A stretch of DNA of 64,000 nucleotides from JABDIP01 sp965237625 (GTDB lineage Bacteria > Pseudomonadota > Alphaproteobacteria > DSM-16000 > Inquilinaceae). Position numbers and translations under genes: made by a program. The notes beneath the pieces were generated by a model, which saw only the letters and a program-made list of their open reading frames with translations, was not told the origin of the DNA and made no database searches. The stretch spans positions 59,894-123,893 of the forward strand of contig CBDEGD010000031.1 of the NCBI GenBank assembly GCA_965237625.1. The letters run 5' to 3'. Within the stretch, counting starts at the first letter, position 1, and every line of letters starts with the position of its first letter. Shown one piece after another: positions 1 to 7,964 of this stretch.

Positions 1-1
1 C

Positions 2-166
2 TACCGGGTCGACGATCTGGACGGGTTGCTGGCCAAGTTGCGCGCCGCCGGCGTGACCGTCGACGACAAGATCGAGGAATACGATTACGGCCGCTTCGGC
101 TGGATCATGGACCCCGAAGGGAACCGGCTGGAGCTGTGGGAGCCGACCGACGTGCCGCCGAAGTAG
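2..166 (+). CDS. VOC/glyoxalase-fold protein, C-terminal fragment
   Basis: This is the last 54 residues of a gene that begins before the window. The reading frame ends with the typical C-terminal half of a VOC (vicinal oxygen chelate) domain: 'GWIMDPEGNRLELWEP', in which the D-P-E/D-G-N-x-x-E-L pattern carries the usual metal-binding Glu. Such domains occur in glyoxalase I, dioxygenases and resistance proteins, so the substrate cannot be told from this piece. A second, complete VOC gene lies nearby on the opposite strand. Confidence 0.8.
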   Translation, partial: YRVDDLDGLLAKLRAAGVTVDDKIEEYDYGRFGWIMDPEGNRLELWEPTDVPPK

Positions 167-251
167 ATTTACAGGGACGCTTCGAAATTTTGCCCGGTGG
201 CCAACCTACGACGGTCACACCTCCTGTCGCTGTCCGCGCCAGCCCTGCCCC

Positions 252-400
252 GCGTCGTCCCCGGACTCGATCCGGGGACCCATTGTGCCGATTGCGCCGC
301 GTCATGTTGGCGAGGGTGAGGAGGCCGCCAATTAGACTCGGGACACCATTGTCAGCGGCGGCTGAGGAATGGATCCCCGGATCGAGTCCGGGGACGACGC
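252..400. repeat. Inverted pair of intergenic palindromic repeats
   Basis: Two copies of a roughly 30-bp sequence (252-282 and 369-400) lie in opposite orientation. Each contains CCCCGGACTCGATCCGGGG, itself a short palindrome, flanked by GCGTCGT. Together they could fold into a long hairpin between the convergent VOC genes. The rest of 167-505 holds no convincing gene. Confidence 0.75.
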
Positions 401-505
401 AGGGTGGGGTTGCCGAGACAAGGACCCAGAGGATTGAGTCCGGTTGGCGGCGAACGTCGGCCCAATAGTCGAGAATGGGATTGCCCCTCTCATGCCGGCC
501 ACTCG

Positions 506-877
506 TCACACATGCTGATCGATGAGAATGGGGTTGCCGTCCGGGTCGAGGAAGGCGCAGCTCGCCGGGCCGGTCGTCGTCTCGTCGGCTTCGGTGACGA
601 AGGTGACGCCGTCCGCCTTGAGTTGCTTCTGGATGTCCCGGACATCGGTGAAGCTGTCGAGGGTTTGACCGGCGGAGTCCCATCCCGGATTGAAGGTCAG
701 CGTGTTGTTCTCGAACATGCCCTGGAACAGGCCGACGATGCAGTCGCCGTTCTTCAGGATCAGCCATCCCTGGGTCTCGTCGCCGCCAATGGGCGCGAAT
801 CCGAGCATGGCGTAGAATGCCTTTGACGCCGATATGTCTTTGACGGCGAGACTTACCGAGAAATTGCCCAATTGCAT
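506..877 (-). CDS. VOC/glyoxalase family protein
   Basis: This is a complete 123-residue single-domain VOC protein. It starts 'MQLGNFSVSLAVKDISASKAF', the usual first beta strand and helix, and ends 'AFLDPDGNPILIDQHV', the D-P-D-G-N-x-I motif. The length fits a one-domain, homodimeric glyoxalase-like or bleomycin-resistance-like protein. The start is supported by an AAAGGA sequence about 6 bases upstream. Some relatives have Glu where this protein has Ile/Asp near the last strand, so a metal-dependent activity is not assured. The substrate is unknown. Confidence 0.85.
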   Translation of the reverse strand: MQLGNFSVSLAVKDISASKAFYAMLGFAPIGGDETQGWLILKNGDCIVGLFQGMFENNTLTFNPGWDSAGQTLDSFTDVRDIQKQLKADGVTFVTEADETTTGPASCAFLDPDGNPILIDQHV

Positions 878-1068
878 CTCTGTTCCTTTGTTCGGATGGT
901 TGGAGTCGTGGCGGAAACCCTTGTTATCTGGCCGCCAGGGCCTTGCTGTCCTTCATTAGAGGCAATGCGGGCACTATACCGAACCCCTGCGATGGATCGG
1001 CACACTGTCCACAGAACCGTGGCGTCCTGCATCCTGAATACCATTCCATCCGCCAACCAGTTGATTCG

Positions 1069-1101
1069 CAAAAAAATGAGGTGGGCAAAATGCCCACCTC
1101 A
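1069..1101 (-). terminator. Intrinsic terminator after the metzincin-like gene
   Basis: A perfect 11-bp stem (TGAGGTGGGCA at 1077-1087 with TGCCCACCTCA at 1091-1101) and a 3-base loop is followed, on the minus strand, by a run of seven T. It sits 67 bases past the stop of the upstream minus-strand gene and separates it from the VOC gene. The remaining bases of 878-1167 hold nothing else I can identify. Confidence 0.85.
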
Positions 1102-1167
1102 ATCACATCACCGAGCTTGACCCGGTGCCGGTGTTATCCGCCTGGGGAGGAGGCGGCGGATCCGGTT

Positions 1168-3393
1168 CTAGCGCTGGATTTTGCCGATCGCGTTCTTCAC
1201 GATGCGTTCGGCCTGTTGCGCCTCTTTCTTGTCGGCCTTGTCCTTCAGCCACGCAATCAGCTGATCGGTGTAGTACCGGTAGTCTTCCACGCCGAGCGTT
1301 GTTGCCGCAGCTTCGGCGTCGTCCAACAGTGCGTTCTTCAAGGTTGCGCTGCCCTCGGATTCCTGGCTCTGCGCCAGGTCGATGGCGCCGTCGCTCCCGA
1401 TCGACAGGGCCTCGTCCGGCGCGTTGATATTCAGCGTCAGGTACTCGCGCATCTGAGGCTTGGCCAGGCACACCTTGGCGTGGTAGGCCGCCTTGGAGTT
1501 CGGAAGCCTTTCCACCACCTCGCGCCAGGCGTCGTTGCCATCCTCCAGGACGCGGCTGCCGTCGAAAGCCATGACCCGCCCGGAGTTGTCGGTAAAGACA
1601 TCCTGGGCGACGTATTCCTCGTCATAGCCCTTCGGCGGTGCGACCCGCAGACGGAGCGGGTTGGATACAACCGTCGCCCCATCGATTTCCATCGACAGCT
1701 GGACGGTGTAGCGGCCGGGCTCGGCGAGATCCCAACCATTGCGCCCGGCTGAAACGAACAGCGAGTCGGAGACCGAATGACCGCTCGCCAGGACAGTCTT
1801 TTCACCCTGGTGACAATAGGTCGCGTAGGGCACCCATTGCCGGGCCGCTTTGCCGTCCTTCTTGATGATGACGGTCATGTGCTCGGCGTCTTCCAGGGCA
1901 TTGGCGGAGACGAGCGCCGGACTGTCCGAGGTATTGGTCAGCCGCAAATCCAGCACGATCGGCTCGAGGAAATCGAAATCGGCCTTGTGCCGATCCACGC
2001 CGACGCGAAGTTCGAGCTCCGATTTGCCCTCTGTTTCCGCCTGTTCGAATCCATGATCGTCGAACCAGTCGGCATTGCCCATCTGGACGAACCGAGCCGG
2101 CGCGTGCCGCATGAACAGCAGTTCCTGATCGGAGAACCGGTAGTCGAAATCGGAGAAGAAGGCCGATTGACCGCCGGAGACGAAGTAGGGATAGTTCATG
2201 AAGCTGCGGGCCTGCGGCTCGCTGGCCAGTGGAATCCATGGCGATCCGAGATGCTTCTGCCAGGAATGGGCAAGGTTGAAGGCATGCCCCATCTCGTGGA
2301 CCGCGGTCCAGAACTGCATGCGGGCAACCCAGGCTGGCGGCGCCGGATCTCCGGCCGGCGCATTGGCGATAAAGGCGTGCGAGAACATCGCCGTGCCCTG
2401 CCGATGGTTCGGGCCGATATCGTCGAACATGATACCGCCCAGGTTCGGGCCGATATCGTGCAGCCGGGCGAACAGGGTCCACATGGCCCATTGCGGCCGG
2501 TTAGCGAAGCGCGACCAGTAGGTCTGCATCGCGTCATGCATCTCCGCATCGCTCCACCGGGCGTTCGCGCCGGCTTCGGAGATCGGAATCGTGTTCCCGT
2601 TGGGCGACTGTGAGACGTTGAAGCCGGCGCGCCGGAACACCGTGTTGATCGACAGATTACTGCAGGGCAGGCTTGCCGGCCGGTTGGGGTGACTGCAGGT
2701 GTTGATCTGGGTGACGGCGGTGGCGTTGGAGACCCGGTCGAATTCGAACTCGACCCTGTGGTGGTAGGCGGAGCTGAACCGATAGGTCCTGACCCTGAGC
2801 GGCCCGCCGCCAAAGAAGCGCACCGTTGCCCGACGCTGGTTGGCGAAAATGCTACGCACGACGGAGATCCGCACCGTGGTCTGAGGCAGGTACGATGCAT
2901 TGCCATTTTTGTACCAGATCCGCCCGATCCAGTTGTTCCGGCCGGCCGGCCGAAGTCGGGCAATCCAATGAATCCGCACCGAGAAGCCGCTGTGGAGAGT
3001 GCCGCTGGCGGTCATTTGCGGGTAGCGACCGTCAACGTCGAGACGAAGTTCTTCGCGCCTGAACCAGAACGGCAAGGGCGACAGTGCCGCTTCATCGCCC
3101 GACTCGGCCAGTTCCTCGGCGTAGGATTCGTCTACCCCTTCATCCTCTTCCGACGACAGGCCGGGCCGCACTGGCGGGATCGGCAAGGGCCTTGGCAGCG
3201 GGATCGGCAGTGGCAGCGGAGTAGGCTGGGGAAAGATGCTCTGGGTCCAAGTGTACAGGCCGCTGGCATTGATCAGAAACGGGAAGACTGGAAGCCTGGT
3301 GGGAAAGGCCGCTTCCTCACCCATGTCTTGGACCAGCGCCTCCAATTCGGGCTCGTCCTCCAAAGATTCGTCGATGGTGTAGTCAGATGTCAT
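1168..3393 (-). CDS. Metzincin-like zinc peptidase domain protein
   Basis: This protein of about 741 residues contains HEMGHAFNLAH near residue 366, an exact HExxHxxxxxH zinc site, followed about 33 residues later by 'SFMNYPYF', a plausible Met-turn. Together these are the hallmark of metzincins. The N-terminus is acidic, then there is a proline-rich stretch (PLPLPIPLPRPLPIPP) near residues 58-75. No signal peptide is evident, which is odd for this class. About 300 residues after the Met-turn may form beta-rich domains. The start at 3393 is preferred over the Met five codons upstream because GGAGAG lies just before it. I cannot assign a named family or substrate. It may be co-transcribed with the small gene upstream at 3489-3788. 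Confidence 0.65.
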   Translation of the reverse strand: MTSDYTIDESLEDEPELEALVQDMGEEAAFPTRLPVFPFLINASGLYTWTQSIFPQPTPLPLPIPLPRPLPIPPVRPGLSSEEDEGVDESYAEELAESGDEAALSPLPFWFRREELRLDVDGRYPQMTASGTLHSGFSVRIHWIARLRPAGRNNWIGRIWYKNGNASYLPQTTVRISVVRSIFANQRRATVRFFGGGPLRVRTYRFSSAYHHRVEFEFDRVSNATAVTQINTCSHPNRPASLPCSNLSINTVFRRAGFNVSQSPNGNTIPISEAGANARWSDAEMHDAMQTYWSRFANRPQWAMWTLFARLHDIGPNLGGIMFDDIGPNHRQGTAMFSHAFIANAPAGDPAPPAWVARMQFWTAVHEMGHAFNLAHSWQKHLGSPWIPLASEPQARSFMNYPYFVSGGQSAFFSDFDYRFSDQELLFMRHAPARFVQMGNADWFDDHGFEQAETEGKSELELRVGVDRHKADFDFLEPIVLDLRLTNTSDSPALVSANALEDAEHMTVIIKKDGKAARQWVPYATYCHQGEKTVLASGHSVSDSLFVSAGRNGWDLAEPGRYTVQLSMEIDGATVVSNPLRLRVAPPKGYDEEYVAQDVFTDNSGRVMAFDGSRVLEDGNDAWREVVERLPNSKAAYHAKVCLAKPQMREYLTLNINAPDEALSIGSDGAIDLAQSQESEGSATLKNALLDDAEAAATTLGVEDYRYYTDQLIAWLKDKADKKEAQQAERIVKNAIGKIQR

Positions 3394-3488
3394 GACGCTC
3401 TCCAACATCAGGCCGAATTCGGCCGTTGGGTGGACCGGCGGCCTTCATCCACAACGACGCTGCGGATCGCCGGCCACCGGCGGGAGTG

Positions 3489-3788
3489 TCACGCGTAGCG
3501 GAACGGTTCTGGGGAGACCGAAATCTCCAACCGGTTTTCCAACCGGCTGATGCCGATGAAGCCGGCCTTTCCGGAGTCAAACTCGGCGGTCGCGGAGAGG
3601 CTCCGTTCCGGCAGGGCAATCATCAGCACATGCGGCCCAGGGGGCAGATCCAGGGTCACCGTATCCGCCAGCCCGATCTGATATCGAGTGCGGACATCGA
3701 TGCTCTTGAATACCTCGGCGTCATCCATCTGAAGGATCACCTTTTCGCCGTCAAAGCCTTCCTGCAGATCGATGACGATCGCCGACAT
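3489..3788 (-). CDS. Small protein of unknown function
   Basis: This is a 99-residue protein with no family I recognise. It is rich in alternating hydrophobic and polar residues ('VTLDLPPGPHVLMIALPE'), suggesting a single beta-sandwich domain such as a PEGA- or CARDB-like fold, but that is only an impression. It lies upstream of the metzincin-like gene on the same strand with a gap of about 95 bases, so the two may form an operon. Confidence 0.5.
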   Translation of the reverse strand: MSAIVIDLQEGFDGEKVILQMDDAEVFKSIDVRTRYQIGLADTVTLDLPPGPHVLMIALPERSLSATAEFDSGKAGFIGISRLENRLEISVSPEPFRYA

Positions 3789-4069
3789 CCATTCGTTCCA
3801 ACGTGACTATGGTTCAGGGAAGTCGCGAAAAAGTGCCGCGAAGAGTTTGGGAAACCGACGGTTTCCCCGCGTCAATGACACCCCTAGCTGGACGGGCAGA
3901 CGCTTTATGTATCGATACATTCTAATTAAATAAAATTTATTCTAAATCCAAAGAAAAATCCAGAGGAAAATTAGCAACAGGGCGAAGAGGGGTCTCCTTA
4001 GGTTGTGATTCTTTGGACCAGTTCGCAACTCATGTACAAGAAAGAGGCGCCGCCAATTGGCGACGCCTC
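3789..4069. other. AT-rich intergenic stretch resembling the coxM downstream region
   Basis: No gene is visible. Positions about 3900-3980 are strikingly AT-rich against the GC-rich surroundings. Motifs here (ATAAATTTTAT and TTTTCCTCTGG on the minus strand) recur in the same order downstream of the intact coxM gene at about 7815-7870. A near-perfect hairpin at 4044-4071 (AGAGGCG...CGCCTCT) matches in position the GGCGTCGCC...GGCGCCC hairpin after coxM. This supports the view that the region is a diverged copy of the coxM 3' flank. Confidence 0.55.
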
Positions 4070-4206
4070 TCAGCAAATCTCAGTATCGAGAGCATTCGCG
4101 ATGTCGGCAACGGCCCGTTTGGCCATGACCTCGATCGGTTGGGCGCGGTAGTCCGACGGGACCTGAATGTCGGCGTTAAAGTCGTTTGCCGGCGATGACG
4201 CCGTTG
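4070..4206 (-). pseudogene. coxM-like relic, C-terminal part
   Basis: Read on the minus strand, this gives 'DFNADIQVPSDYRAQPIEVM' followed by 'AKRAVADIA', which matches the C-terminus of the intact CoxM at 7965-8762 ('DLNADIHASSDYRAQLVKVM', then 'AKRAVADIA'). The original stop after ADIA is replaced by about seven extra residues. Just upstream, the match continues at DNA level but in a shifted frame with an in-frame stop. It is a decayed copy, separated from its matching upstream piece at about 4950-5030 by a lipoprotein gene. Confidence 0.7.
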
Positions 4207-4223
4207 GCTCCCCTTCGGCAACG

Positions 4224-4796
4224 CTATTGTGCGGCAGCGACCACCGCGGCGGCCAGCGCTTCCGTGAATATCACCTCAACTTCGTCGCCGGGCTCCAATC
4301 CCCGCGCAAACTCCTGAATCTCAGGTTCCAGCACGACGACACTGTGTACGAAGCCATCGGGCGCGGAAAACACCACGAGATTGCTGTCCGCATCGAAAGA
4401 TATGACCCGGACGACCATGCGCACGGCCTCGCCGACGACCGCCTCGGGCATCGCACCTTCGGGCGCACGGATCGCGGCCGTCGCCATCTGGGTACCCGAC
4501 GAGGCCTGGTTGCCGGACGCCATACTGACCGCGACGCTGCGTTGGTAGATGACCTTGACCGTATCGCCCGGCGAGACCTGGGCAAGGTTGCGGACTTCCG
4601 GTCCAGCAATAATCGTATGGAGGCTGCCGTTTTCCCCCTCAACGAGGACCTGGCGCTCCTCAAGGTCGACGAGCTTGACGAGGGCTGTCATCTCTGCCGT
4701 GTTCTGGCTCAGAGCCGACTGAGGCGGGGCCTGTTGACAGGCGCTTGTCAGCAACAGCGTCAAGACCGCGACCGAATTTCCAACCAAACTTCTCAT
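4224..4796 (-). CDS. Putative lipoprotein of unknown function
   Basis: This is a 190-residue protein starting 'MRSLVGNSVAVLTLLLTSAC', a short signal peptide ending in a lipobox-like T-S-A-C, so it is probably lipid-anchored after export. The mature part has two similar segments: 'LVEGENGSLHTIIAGPEVRN' followed by a P-G-D-T-V-K-V-I motif, and 'FSAPDGFVHSVVVLEPEIQE' followed by P-G-D-E-V-E-V-I-F. This indicates an internal duplication of a small beta domain. The start at 4796 is favoured by GGAAGG about 9 bases upstream and by the signal peptide. It lies between two fragments of a broken coxM-like gene, as if it had been inserted there. Confidence 0.7.
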   Translation of the reverse strand: MRSLVGNSVAVLTLLLTSACQQAPPQSALSQNTAEMTALVKLVDLEERQVLVEGENGSLHTIIAGPEVRNLAQVSPGDTVKVIYQRSVAVSMASGNQASSGTQMATAAIRAPEGAMPEAVVGEAVRMVVRVISFDADSNLVVFSAPDGFVHSVVVLEPEIQEFARGLEPGDEVEVIFTEALAAAVVAAAQ

Positions 4797-4949
4797 TGCC
4801 CAATTCCTTCCAATGGACCCTGATTGACCGACATCTATAGAAAGCCCGACTGGACCATCTCCTGCCTGCATGACGCCTGTCCGATATCATGGTGGCGCCA
4901 TTGGGAAGATAGATCGGGCTCGCGGTTTTCCAACTTGCCGTGATCGCGA

Positions 4950-5030
4950 ATGATGTTGCCCGGTTGGCGCTCTCGGCGGCGCGAAACACGCCGTCGGCAC
5001 CGGCGATGGCATAGCGGCTCACCGGGCCCT
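4950..5030 (-). pseudogene. coxM-like relic, internal part
   Basis: Minus-strand translation gives 'PVSRYAIAGADGVFRAAE'. In the intact CoxM the same two blocks, 'PASRYAIAG' and 'SDGVFRAS', are separated by about 20 residues, so this copy carries an internal deletion. No N-terminal half of the gene can be recognised upstream. With 4070-4206 it forms the remains of one CoxM-like gene. The rest of 4797-5192 holds no other gene. Confidence 0.6.
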
Positions 5031-5192
5031 CTCGACAGCCTGGCCTCGCCGCGACCCTTCGAGCTTCCGGCTGCCGATTCCAATGAGCTTTGGATACCGA
5101 CACTTCCTGTCACCGGATTTTGGAAGCTGAATGACATTGGGGTCTTGCGTGCACAGGCGTCTACCACCCCGAGCCTATGGCCGCGACTGGCG

Positions 5193-6215
5193 TTAGGCCA
5201 GTACGCCGAACAGTGCGCCCAGGCTCAGCGAGCCGATCAACGCGAAGGTCAGGTAAGCGAAAAAGACCGGCGGCCGGGCAAGTGCGTAAACGGCGATGGC
5301 GGCCGGGATCGATGTGACTCCGCCGGCCAGCAGGAAGGCCATGCCGGCTCCCGGCGCCATGCCCTGTTCGATCAGCCCGCCGACCAGCGGCAGGGCGGCA
5401 TAGCCGTTGAGATAGGCCGGTACGCCGACCAAGGTCGCCGCCACCACCGACAACCACCCGCCGCCCAGGGTAGAGGCGATGAGTTCGGCCGGCACATAGG
5501 CGAGCATGAGGCTTTCCAGCAGGAAGGCGAGCGCCAGCCATTTGCCCAGGAAACCGATGGTCTCCAGGCCGGTCCGCCTGAACATGTCGCGGCGCTCGGC
5601 CTCGGTCCAGAACCGCCAGACCGGCGGCGCATCGCCGCGGATCGACGATCCAGCGCAACCGCCGTCGCCAATGCCCTGACGCAGCGGCTCGCGGAACCAA
5701 CCGCCGCCCATCACCGCCGCGGTGCCGAAGCCGCCGAGCAGGCCCATGGCGATGGCTGCGAAGGTCTTGTAGAGGGCGAAGGAGAGTCCGAGGGTGCCGG
5801 CGGTCAGCACGAACATGGACGGATCCATGATCGGCGAGGCAAGCCAGAACGCCATCACCGCTGGCAGAGGCACGCCCATGGCCAGAAGGGCGGCGATCAG
5901 CGGAATGACCCCGCAGGAGCAGAACGGAGACAGCGCGCCCATCAGCGAGGCCGCCACGATCATCGGCCCGGTGCGGCCGCTGAAAGCCTTGGCGATCAGC
6001 CGATCCGACCCGGACGCCTTGGCATAGGCGGCGACACCCACCGACAGCAGCAGGAAGATCGAGACGTCGAGCAGGGCTCCGGCGGTGAAGACGATGCTGT
6101 CGAGGGCCTGATCGGGCGAAAGTAGGGCCATCAGCCCGATGATCAGCGCTATGCCCACCGCCACGCGATCGATACCTCGGGCCGCTTGAAACGCCGAGTT
6201 TGCAATCGCTGTCAT
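5193..6215 (-). CDS. ArsP/UPF0718-type permease
   Basis: This is a 340-residue membrane protein with about eight to ten hydrophobic helices. It carries the family signature 'SPFCSCGVIPLIAALL' near residue 95 and a second glycine-rich motif 'PAYLNGYAALPLVGGLIEQG', both typical of the UPF0718/DUF318 permeases. Members of this family include ArsP, which exports trivalent organoarsenicals using the Cys pair; other members have unknown cargo. A GGAG lies just before the ATG. It follows an ArsR-type regulator after a 66-bp gap that holds its own promoter and operator, so induction by a thiophilic toxicant is likely. Arsenical specificity is inferred from context. Confidence 0.75.
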   Translation of the reverse strand: MTAIANSAFQAARGIDRVAVGIALIIGLMALLSPDQALDSIVFTAGALLDVSIFLLLSVGVAAYAKASGSDRLIAKAFSGRTGPMIVAASLMGALSPFCSCGVIPLIAALLAMGVPLPAVMAFWLASPIMDPSMFVLTAGTLGLSFALYKTFAAIAMGLLGGFGTAAVMGGGWFREPLRQGIGDGGCAGSSIRGDAPPVWRFWTEAERRDMFRRTGLETIGFLGKWLALAFLLESLMLAYVPAELIASTLGGGWLSVVAATLVGVPAYLNGYAALPLVGGLIEQGMAPGAGMAFLLAGGVTSIPAAIAVYALARPPVFFAYLTFALIGSLSLGALFGVLA

Positions 6216-6275
6216 CGCCGGTCTCCATAGAATTCGATCTAACTAGAAGGATCGAAATAAGAACTCAAAAAAAGC
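6216..6275 (-). promoter_or_regulatory. Promoter and ArsR operator of the permease gene
   Basis: On the minus strand TTGAGT and TAGTTA are spaced by 17 bases. The spacer contains CTTATTTCGATCCTTCTAG (6243-6261 on the plus strand). A closely related sequence (14 of 19 bases) lies upstream of the regulator gene, which marks it as the probable ArsR operator. Its place between -35 and -10 fits simple repression. Confidence 0.6.
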
Positions 6276-6281
6276 TACTGG

Positions 6282-6590
6282 TCAGGCCACATCCTCGTCT
6301 TGCTTGGCATCTGTGCAGCATTCGGAAACCAGGAAAGACAGCGTCTCGTTCATCACCGCATAGTCTGCCCGGCAGATCAGCGTCGTCGCCCGGCGTTCCT
6401 GACTCACCAATCCAACCCTGGTAAGGCGATGCAGATGGTGCGACAGGGTCGAGCGGGGAATCTCGGTGCGGACCTGCACCTCTCCGACTGCAAGACCGTC
6501 ATCGCCGGCCCGGACCAGCAGGCGGTAGATGCCCAGGCGGGTCGCATTGCCCAGGGCTTCCAGTCGGTCAGCGGTGCGTTCCAAATCCAT
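6282..6590 (-). CDS. ArsR family transcriptional regulator
   Basis: This is a winged-helix repressor of about 102 residues. The start 'MDLERTADRLEALGNATRLG' is the standard first helix, followed by the recognition region 'IPRSTLSHHLHRLTRVGLVS'. The C-terminus ends 'LVSECCTDAKQDEDVA'; the adjacent Cys pair could bind thiophilic ligand, although the classical ELCVC site in helix alpha3 is absent. An in-frame ATG 26 codons upstream would add non-conserved residues across the operator. The start at 6590 lies at the predicted transcription start (see promoter), suggesting a leaderless message. It probably represses itself and the downstream permease. Confidence 0.8.
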   Translation of the reverse strand: MDLERTADRLEALGNATRLGIYRLLVRAGDDGLAVGEVQVRTEIPRSTLSHHLHRLTRVGLVSQERRATTLICRADYAVMNETLSFLVSECCTDAKQDEDVA

Positions 6591-6655
6591 GAATGGACAA
6601 TAGGATGGCGTGTCGGTTCCGTCAAACGGTATTTCTAGGATTATCGAAATAACGA
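6591..6655 (-). promoter_or_regulatory. arsR promoter and operator, probably leaderless
   Basis: On the minus strand TTGACG (6620-6625) and TATTGT (6597-6602) are separated by 17 bases. Only six bases separate the -10 from the ATG at 6590, so transcription should begin at or next to the start codon. Upstream, GTTATTTCGATAATCCTAG (6635-6653) repeats the operator found before the permease gene. Confidence 0.6.
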
Positions 6656-6839
6656 GATTTTCTGGCAATGTTGCCCGAATGCCTGGGGGTGCTGCTTTGC
6701 AAGAAAGGGCAGCGTCCCGGATTCTGAGTGATCGTTGGATACTGACGCTCCCTGTCAGCAGTGTCGGGCCGGTTCCCTTGCGATTGGCGGTATTTACGGT
6801 TAGATGGCTTGGAAAACGCGGCGCGCGGAAATGGCTATG

Positions 6840-7457
6840 ATGAGCGATCTTGTACTTGAGTGTTCATGCGGCCGCGTTTCGGGCCTTGTATCCGGCGCGT
6901 CGCGGTCAACCGGAAACCGGGCCGTCTGTCACTGCGACGATTGCCAGGCCTTCGCGCGTTACCTTGGCCAGCCGGAACGGGTTCTCGATGCCAATGGCGG
7001 CACCGAAATCTTTCAGACCTCCGCTGCCCGGGTCGGTTTCTCGAAGGGGCGGGGAACATCTTGCCTGTATCCGGCTGACGCCGAACGGCATGTTGCGGTG
7101 GCATACGACGTGCTGCGCCACGCCGATCGGAAACACGATGGCCACGCCGGCTCTCCCCTTTGTCGGATTGGTCCATACCTGTCTCCACGACGCCGTCGAC
7201 GGCACGCCGCGCGAGGAGGTCATGGGCCCGGTCCGGGGGTGGGCGCACCAGAAATTCGCCACCGGAGACAAAAGCGCCCTCAAGGGGAAAAAGCAGAACC
7301 TGCCATCGCTCATCGCCCGCATTGTCCGGATCATCGCTGTCGCGAGGTTCCGAGGCGACCACAGGCGCTCGCGTTCTTTCAACCGACCGGCAAGGCGCCC
7401 ATCGCGGCGCCGAGGCAACTAAGCGTTGAGGAGCGGGCAAAAGCCTATCGGAGATAG
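6840..7457 (+). pseudogene. DUF6151 family protein with two frameshifts
   Basis: The first part (6840 to about 7040) encodes 'CSCGRVSG' and 'CHCDDCQAFARYLG', cysteine motifs resembling the GFA-type zinc sites of DUF6151 proteins. The family sequence then continues in the next frame ('LACIRLTPNGMLRWHTTCCA', 'VGLVHTCLHDAVDG', 'ARFRGDHRR') to about 7370, and returns to the first frame for 'AFFQPTGKAPIAAPRQLSVE'. One extra G in the run at about 7035-7045 and one missing base near 7375 explain this. Either the gene is broken or the sequence has two indel errors; all conserved blocks remain. The function of DUF6151 is not known. The start could also be the ATG at 6831. Confidence 0.7.
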
Positions 7458-7964
7458 CGTGACCGTCGCAAAAAAATGAAGCATCCCCCTATTTTCCCGA
7501 CTCTTGTCGTCTATGGGCCGGACTGCGCGGACCCATCAGCCCGTCGACCAAGCGGTCAGCCAGGGTCCGTAATCGCGCCGACGCGCATCCGCCAGGGAAA
7601 TCCGATGAAGGGAAAAAATAGGGGCGGGCGCTGGGCCCGCCCCGAATACGCATCCGTGCCGGATGCGTACAACGAGCCTTATCTGATGTCCGGATATCCG
7701 CAGGGGGAGGCACTGCAGGTCCCGACGATCACGCTCGCAAGTCCGAAGCGCCGAATAGGGGGTGGCGCGACACTGTGCCCTGCCTGGGCGACCATCATCA
7801 GAGATGACGGAAACGCCTAATAGATAAAATTTAATGCAAATGAATTGTAAAAGCCAGAGAAAAATATCACCATGGGTTGGAGGCCGCGCCGGCGTTTGTC
7901 GCACAACGAAAAGCGGGCGCCGTGATGGAACTGGCGACGCCCGTTTTCTTCGTTCTGTCGGTGC
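7458..7964. other. Gene-poor interval with three hairpins
   Basis: I see no convincing gene. Features are: a hairpin at about 7621-7644 (GGGGCGGGC...GCCCGCCCC) followed on the minus strand by TATTTTTT, a good intrinsic terminator; a second stem at 7648-7672 (ATACGCATCC...GGATGCGTAC); an AT-rich block at 7818-7870; and a terminator-like stem at 7912-7944 just past coxM. The terminator at 7621, about 300 bases beyond coxM, implies that some minus-strand transcript runs through here. Confidence 0.5.

Noticed and set aside
136..468. Open frame on the plus strand between the VOC genes
   Set aside because: It runs through the palindromic repeats, is Arg- and Pro-rich, and shows no family resemblance; the repeats alone explain it.
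7476..7820. Plus-strand open frame of 114 codons
   Set aside because: It crosses two hairpins, has no ribosome site or recognisable domain, and its codon pattern is unlike neighbouring genes.
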